DNA of 38,727 nt, taken from assembly GCA_009914555.1 (NCBI GenBank), contig WNDY01000043.1:1-38727 (forward strand), read 5' to 3'. Both the position numbers and the translations under genes were made by a program. Under the pieces are notes generated by a model. That model did no database searches. It was not told where the DNA came from and worked only from the letters and a program-made list of their open reading frames with translations. The stretch's first letter is position 1. Each line of letters starts with the position of its first letter. Origin of the DNA: Xylophilus sp. GTDB lineage: Bacteria > Pseudomonadota > Gammaproteobacteria > Burkholderiales > Burkholderiaceae_C. Positions 34,255 through 38,727 of the stretch are shown in pieces.

Positions 34255-36069
34255 TCAGCCGTACAGCCGCATCACGTGCTGCGCCAGCATGTCACACAGG
34301 CGGCGCTGCGACCAGTGCGGCGTGAACGTGTGGTCGGCGCCGTCGACGATCTGGATGGTGAAGTGCGGCGACCGCGGCAGCCGGCGCGCGCCGGGGCCGA
34401 GGTGGGTGTCGACCTCGTCCAGGCCGCCGTCGTCGGCGCTGAAGATCAGCATCACATGCACGCCGCGCCTGAGCAGGCCGGCGAAGGCCGCGCGCACGTC
34501 CACCGCGCCGCCGGGCGCCGGCGGCTGGGCGGGCGCGCGGCGGAACATGTCCGCCGCATGGCGCGCCAGCCGGCGGCCGACCACGCGGGCCACGCCACCG
34601 GCGATGAGCCGCAGGTTGACCTGGCCGCTGAGGATGCGCAGCCAGGTCTCGCGCTCCCGCAGGCGGCTACGGTAGAAGCCGAGCGAACGTATGCCCTTGC
34701 GTGAGCGCACCGCCAGCGAATCACCCGGCCGCCAGTGGTAGGTCTGCTGGTTGATCAGCACCAGGCTGGCGATGCCCGAGGCTTCGCCGCCGGCCAGCGC
34801 CGCATGGAAGGCCAGGTAGGCGCCGGAGCACAGGCCCACCAACACCACGCGCTCGACGCCCTGCCCGCCGCGCAGCCAGGCCGCGGCGTCGCGCACGTCG
34901 TCGATGGAATGCGCCGCATAGACCTCGTTGTCCGCATGGCCCGGCGAGGGCGGGCTCTCGCCGATGCCGCCGATGTCCATGCGCAGCGTGACGAAGCCCA
35001 GGCCCGACAGCGCGCGCGCCTGCGTCACGTACATGCGGTTGGGGCCCGTGTGCAGGTTGGCGCCCACGCTCACGAAGACCACGCCGGTACGGGCCCGGTC
35101 GGCCTGCGGCTCGATCGAGCGCGACAGCAGGCCGAACAGGTTGCCGCGGCGGCCGAAGCGCACCGGCAGCTCCTCGATGCCGCCGCCGTTGCTCGGCTGC
35201 ACCAGCCGGGAGGCCAGCGGGCCGGGCGGCAGCGGCGCGCGGCGGCGCGGATGGCGCGCGGCCAGCCAGTCGCCCGCCGCCTGCAATGCGGCGTGCGGCA
35301 CGGCCGCCTCGTACGGATCGCGCATCATCGCGGCATAGCCGGCCAGGCCGCTGCGCTCCAGCGCGCCGCCGAGCCTGCCCAGGTGCCGCGCGAGGCGTTC
35401 GACGACGGGGATGTCGTCGCGGTCGAGCAGCATCACGGCGGGCGCGGGCGGCGCCTCCAGCGCCATCAGGTCGAGCTTGCCCAGCGCGGCGATAGTCGAG
35501 CCGGTGAGCAGGTAGCCGGCGGCCTCTTCGCCGAGGTCGGCGCCCGCATTGTGCGCCGGCACCTGCCGGCCGCCGGTCACCTTGCGCTGCAGGCCCAGGG
35601 CCCGCATCTCGCGCAGGTAGTGGCGGCCGGACGGGAAGGGCGCCCAGGCCACGACGCTGTCGGCCAAGCCGGGGTTGGCAGCCGAGCCCCAGAGCGCGAG
35701 GGTGCCACCGAGCCGCACGCCGAACAGCGCCGCATGCACGCCGCCGCTGGCGCGGCGGGCGAATTCGACCGCGCGGGTCACGCCATGGGTCCAGGCCTGG
35801 ATGCGCTGCGGATCTTCCTCGCTGCCGGACGAATCGCCCGTGCCGTGGTGGTCGTAGCGCAGCACCGGGAAGCCCAGCGCGGCCAGCAGGTGGGCCAGCG
35901 CGCGGTAGTGGCGGTGGGTGCAGACGGCGTCGTAGCCGATCGGCGGCACCAGCACGACGACGCAGTCGCGCACCTGGCCGCTCTCGTCGGCGGCCGGCGG
36001 GTGGTACCAGCCGCGCAGGTGGCGGCCGTCGCGGTCGAAGACGACGGGCTGGGGCGATGCCGCAGTCAT
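34255..36069 (-). CDS. two-domain alpha/beta hydrolase
   Basis: The product has 604 residues with two alpha/beta hydrolase folds in tandem (about 1-275 and 295-604), each like the hydrolases found in exosortase-type and exopolysaccharide clusters. In domain 1 the nucleophile elbow reads FGVRLGG (Arg119), with no Ser. In domain 2 it reads VGLCSGA with Cys414, and a late His (GADHTFTPHW) could complete a triad. Domain 1 is probably noncatalytic; domain 2 may be a thiol hydrolase or acyltransferase. The start at 36069 overlaps the end of the GH2 remnant as ATGA. It was part of the ligase cluster and looks intact, unlike its two upstream neighbours. Confidence 0.85.
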   Translation of the reverse strand: MTAASPQPVVFDRDGRHLRGWYHPPAADESGQVRDCVVVLVPPIGYDAVCTHRHYRALAHLLAALGFPVLRYDHHGTGDSSGSEEDPQRIQAWTHGVTRAVEFARRASGGVHAALFGVRLGGTLALWGSAANPGLADSVVAWAPFPSGRHYLREMRALGLQRKVTGGRQVPAHNAGADLGEEAAGYLLTGSTIAALGKLDLMALEAPPAPAVMLLDRDDIPVVERLARHLGRLGGALERSGLAGYAAMMRDPYEAAVPHAALQAAGDWLAARHPRRRAPLPPGPLASRLVQPSNGGGIEELPVRFGRRGNLFGLLSRSIEPQADRARTGVVFVSVGANLHTGPNRMYVTQARALSGLGFVTLRMDIGGIGESPPSPGHADNEVYAAHSIDDVRDAAAWLRGGQGVERVVLVGLCSGAYLAFHAALAGGEASGIASLVLINQQTYHWRPGDSLAVRSRKGIRSLGFYRSRLRERETWLRILSGQVNLRLIAGGVARVVGRRLARHAADMFRRAPAQPPAPGGAVDVRAAFAGLLRRGVHVMLIFSADDGGLDEVDTHLGPGARRLPRSPHFTIQIVDGADHTFTPHWSQRRLCDMLAQHVMRLYG

Positions 36070-36890
36070 GCCGCAGGCCGCGGCGCGGCGATGCGCACGC
36101 GGCACTCGACGCCGGGCGCGAGGTGGACGCAATTGGTGTCGGCTTGCCAACCCGGCACCTCGATGCGCACGGCCTGGGCGAAGCCGCGGCTGCGCACCGC
36201 CGCCGCGACCGATCCATCGCTGTCGAAAGGCTTCGGCGAAGCTTCCAGGCCGATGGTCGGCTGCACCGTGAAGCCGAGGCCGAGCGGGAAGTGGGAGTCC
36301 TCGGCCAGCGGCGCGACACCGCCGCCGGCATCCCGGAGCGCCGCGTGCGCCACGTCGTGCCCGGCCGGGCCGAAGCGGTAGGCGCAGGTGCTGCCGGCGA
36401 AGCCGCCGAGTAGCGCATCGCCGCGCACCGCGCTGCTGCCGACGTCGGCGAACAGGGCGTTGCGCCAGCAGGCCGGGTCGGCGCCGACCCTGGCGGCCTG
36501 CTGCGCGACCTCGCTGCTGCCGCAGAGCACCGCGAGGCTCGGCGACAGCTGTGTGCGGCGCAGGAACTGCCGGGCCTCGCCATCGGCGCTGGCGACGGAG
36601 GCCGCGCCGTCGGCGGGGCAGTCCATGCTGGCGAACATGAAGTCCTGCCACCGCAGGATGCCCAACCCGTCGCACAGCGCATTGAAGGCATCCGTCTCGT
36701 AGACCATGGTGCCGCCCACGCGTGGCATGTTCCGGCCGGCGTCGCAGGCCAGCAGCAGAGCGTCGCGCACCGGGCGCCCGGCGCCGGCGAGGCGGACGAT
36801 GTGGGCCGGCGTCCGGCAGGCGCCGCCGGTCTCCAGCCACACGGCCGTGGGCTGCGGCGCGCGCAGCATGCCAATGCGAAGTTGGCGATC
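36066..36890 (-). pseudogene. remnant of a glycoside hydrolase family 2-like (beta-mannosidase-type) gene
   Basis: The frame encodes pieces of a GH2-like protein: GACRTPAHIVRL, then RVGGTMVYETDAFNALCDGL and WQDFMFASMD, then LAVLCGSSEVAQQAA (the usual CGNSE with Ser in place of the catalytic-site Asn). After LFADV the sequence jumps to the C-terminal domain (FAGSTCAYRFGPAGHDVA to FAQAVRIEVPGWQADTNCVHLAPG). The N-terminal half and a large part of the catalytic barrel, including the region of the nucleophile Glu, are missing. About 275 codons remain out of an expected 800 or so. It cannot be a working glycosidase. The family name is from motif memory. Confidence 0.72.
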
Positions 36891-37205
36891 GACCGGTGCA
36901 GCGTGGCAAAGGCATGCCCGTGGCAGCGTGGCAGGCCCTTGCCCTGCAGCCCGGCCATGTCGTCCGGGAACCATGCCGCGAGCATCGGGGCCGCGTCCCG
37001 GCGCAGCCGGTCGGTGGGCACGAATTCGGCATGGAGCGGCATGCCGGGCTGCGCCTCGGTGCGCAGCAGGTCGGCGAAGCCCGCGCCGTCGAGCGTGAAG
37101 CGGCCGGCGTTGTGGAAGTCGCTGGGCCGCTGTTTCGCCGCATCGATCCGGCTGATGGCGATGGTGGTCTATCGTCTCGGTGCCGGCAGGCAGGGCGGAA
37201 CTCAT
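36870..37205 (-). pseudogene. remnant of a DUF1839-like gene
   Basis: An ATG overlapping the ligase stop (ATGA at 37205-37202) begins MSSALPAGTET, then a shift or junction near 37170 leads to another frame reading TTIAISRIDAAKQRPSDFHN and continuing through FADLLRTEAQPGMP, LAAWFPDDMAGLQ and CHGHAFATLHRSIANF. This matches the middle and C-terminal parts of DUF1839 proteins as I remember them; the N-terminal half is gone and an in-frame TAG precedes the fragment. At about 36890 it runs directly into the GH2 remnant. DUF1839 genes often accompany amino acid:carrier-protein ligases. Confidence 0.62.
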
Positions 37206-38149
37206 GTCCAGAGTCGGGCGCGCACCGCCCCGGGCCACTGCGCCGGGTCGAAGCCGTGGTGGCGGAACAGAGCCATCGCCACGCGCTCCAGGCCGAAGCC
37301 CAGGCAGGCGGTGTGGGCCGGTTCTCCATCGGCCTGGAGGATGTCTAAGCTCTTCGAGAAGTAGTCCTGGTGGTAGTTGAAGGAGCACAGCGCAGTCGGG
37401 CTCTCGGCCGAGATCACCGGTACCACGACCTCGAACTTGAGCTTCTGCTCGCGCTGGTTGGCCGCCAGCATGCGGCCGGCGCCGCCGAAGAACGGATCGG
37501 AGGCCACCTCGGCCTCGGCCGGCAGGCCCAGGGTCCGCAGCAGGTCCAGGCCGCGCTGGAGCCAGGTGTCGCGCCAGGCGACCACGTCCGCGGGCGCGCC
37601 GGCCCGCACGAACTCGCGCACGCGGAAGGCCTGCATGCGCGTCGGCTCGTCCGACGGCTCGTGGCGGAACACCCAGTGCGTCATGTCCACAAGGCGGCCG
37701 CCGGCCGGCAGCCGGCCGCCGAGACTCGGATACACCGGGTAGCATGCGGCCGGCATCAGCACTACGCCCGTGGGCTGGAGCAGGTCGTCATAGGCCTGGC
37801 CGGCGGCGATGCGCTCGTTGAGCCGGGCGTGCTCGGTCGGGGAGCAGCCGCAGAAGCTGACCACGCCCATGGCGAGCTGCGGGAACGATTTCATGTAGCC
37901 GCTGCGCTCGAAGACCGGCCGTGCCAGCGTGGGTGGGAAGGTGAACTTCTCGGCACCGTCGGCCGCCGCCGTGCGGCCGACCAGCGCGGCGAAGCGTTCG
38001 AGCACGTCTTCGAACACCGCATTGCGGCCGAACACGCCGGGCTCGCCCGACGGAATGATGAGTCCGTGCGCGACGAGGCCGTCGTACAGAGAGCGGGAGT
38101 CGTAGGTGTCGCATCCCGGATGATTGCATAAGCGAGAATCGCTATCCAC
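37202..38149 (-). CDS. amino acid:[acyl-carrier-protein] ligase, class II tRNA-synthetase-like
   Basis: This 315-residue protein has a class II synthetase catalytic core like seryl-tRNA synthetase but no tRNA-binding domain. Such proteins activate glycine or alanine with ATP and load it on the phosphopantetheine arm of a small carrier protein. Motif 2 is FRHEPSDEPTRMQAFRVREF (161-180) and motif 3 is ACLGFGLERVAMALFRHHG (281-299). Candidate zinc ligands are Cys136, Glu179 and Cys282, with spacing close to that of the characterised Bradyrhizobium enzyme. The start is a GTG at 38149, next to an IS481 element; the first 15-20 residues do not look like the family and may come from the IS junction. 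No carrier-protein gene is visible in the window. Confidence 0.85.
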   Translation of the reverse strand: MDSDSRLCNHPGCDTYDSRSLYDGLVAHGLIIPSGEPGVFGRNAVFEDVLERFAALVGRTAAADGAEKFTFPPTLARPVFERSGYMKSFPQLAMGVVSFCGCSPTEHARLNERIAAGQAYDDLLQPTGVVLMPAACYPVYPSLGGRLPAGGRLVDMTHWVFRHEPSDEPTRMQAFRVREFVRAGAPADVVAWRDTWLQRGLDLLRTLGLPAEAEVASDPFFGGAGRMLAANQREQKLKFEVVVPVISAESPTALCSFNYHQDYFSKSLDILQADGEPAHTACLGFGLERVAMALFRHHGFDPAQWPGAVRARLWT

Positions 38150-38727
38150 TCTTCATGGCCCGAGCGGTGATGCGAGGATTGATAGAGTCACTGCAATCAC
38201 CTCCGGAGGTCCAAGCATGCTGATCGCCCTGCACAGGAACGCCCGCACCACGCCCGCCGTGCGTGCGGAGATCGCCGCGAGCAGCGAGACCGCCCCCGTG
38301 CTGGCCCAGCGCTACGGCATCACCGAGCAGACGGTCTACAAGTGGAAGAAGCGCGAGGTCTTCGGCGACCGCCCCCACACCGCCCATCGCTTGCAGACGG
38401 TGCTCACCCCAGCTCAGGAGGTCATCGTGGTTCACCTGCGGCGCACCTTGCTGCTGCCGCTCGATGACCTGCTGGCGGTCACCCGGGAGTTCCTCTGCCC
38501 CGATGTCTCACGCTCGGGCCTGGACCGGTGTCTGCGCCGCCATGGAGCGGGCAATCTCAACGCACTCAAGCCTCGTGAACCTGCGCAGACCCACAAGGCC
38601 TGCAAGAGCTACGCGCCGGGGTATGTGCACGTGGACGTGAAGTACCTGCCGCAGATGCACGACGAGAGCAACCGGCGTTATCTCTTCGTGGCCATCGACC
38701 GGGCCACGCGCTGGGTGTTCGTGCAAC
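38150..38727 (+). mobile_element. IS481-family insertion sequence, left part
   Basis: The element runs off the right edge. Its outer boundary is not certain: the bases from about 38110 to 38216 before the transposase start contain GCGAGAATCGC-type symmetry but no terminal repeat that can be checked without the other end. It points away from the ligase gene. Confidence 0.6.
38217..38727 (+). CDS. IS481-family transposase, partial (3' end outside window)
   Basis: The open frame starts at ATG 38217 with a strong GGAGG seven bases upstream and continues uninterrupted for 170 codons to the edge. The N-terminal part has a helix-turn-helix (VLAQRYGITEQTVYKWKKRE, about 31-50) and a second DNA-binding region (LTPAQEVIVVHLRRTLLLPLDDLL). 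The DDE catalytic domain begins with YVHVDVKYLPQM, which holds the first Asp. The copy looks intact as far as it is visible. It is divergent from the ligase gene, with 67 bases between the two start codons. Confidence 0.88.
   Translation, partial: MLIALHRNARTTPAVRAEIAASSETAPVLAQRYGITEQTVYKWKKREVFGDRPHTAHRLQTVLTPAQEVIVVHLRRTLLLPLDDLLAVTREFLCPDVSRSGLDRCLRRHGAGNLNALKPREPAQTHKACKSYAPGYVHVDVKYLPQMHDESNRRYLFVAIDRATRWVFVQ

Noticed and set aside
34255..37329. a single 1024-residue protein
   Set aside because: Only the C-terminal 604 residues read as a hydrolase; the upstream part is the wrong frame of the GH2 and DUF1839 remnants and the ligase end.
38142..38435. 97-codon frame on the minus strand at the right end
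   Set aside because: It is antisense to the IS481 transposase and carries no motifs.

Overview
The window is high-GC DNA from a betaproteobacterium of the Burkholderiales, most likely a Comamonadaceae member (Variovorax/Acidovorax-like). The evidence is the gene order phosphoglycerate mutase / membrane rhodanese / grxC / secB / gpsA, the DUF3460-scpA-panDBC block, an efp-earP pair with an arginine at EF-P position 32, and a Bug-type solute-binding protein. No tRNA, rRNA or CRISPR array was seen. Both ends of the window lie inside insertion sequences: an IS3-type end with a broken orfA at 1-246, and the first 170 codons of an IS481-type transposase at 38217-38727. The segment may therefore be an assembly contig broken at repeats.

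Layout. 244-3629: small stress and envelope genes on the minus strand (a protein ending at the IS boundary, BON lipoprotein, ferritin-like protein, a yqjK/yqjE/yqjD-like trio, DUF1328). 3816-6436: a CHASE3 histidine kinase, a divergent NarL-type regulator and a lone receiver protein. 6602-12974: conserved housekeeping genes (ThiF/MoeB-type adenylyltransferase, C-terminal processing protease, gpmA, rhodanese, grxC, secB, gpsA, a Crp/Fnr regulator). 13002-20745: a minus-strand organosulfur locus, read from the promoter side as binding protein, two permeases, ATPase, cysteine-dioxygenase-like cupin, cystathionine beta-lyase and a four-domain rhodanese, with a LysR regulator upstream. 20817-25075: tautomerase, panC-panB-panD, scpA, DUF3460 and a divergent BamE-like lipoprotein. 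25134-26540: two small multidrug resistance proteins and a MarR regulator behind a pair of 35-bp direct repeats. 26699-28465: efp and earP. 28467-32670: LysR, CoA transferase, HMG-CoA-lyase-like enzyme and a frameshifted Bug protein. 32694-34081: DUF6886-like gene and a nitroreductase. 34255-38149: a decaying cluster around a tRNA-synthetase-like amino acid:carrier-protein ligase.

The most unusual part is 34255-38149. It holds a class II synthetase-like ligase that keeps its candidate zinc ligands, a two-domain alpha/beta hydrolase with odd nucleophile elbows, and between them DUF1839-like and glycoside-hydrolase-2-like genes collapsed by deletions and joined to each other. An IS481 element sits against the start of the ligase. 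The second most interesting part is the sulfur locus, whose lyase and LysR genes share an identical 16-bp upstream motif. All family names come from reading the translations by eye; no database search was run.
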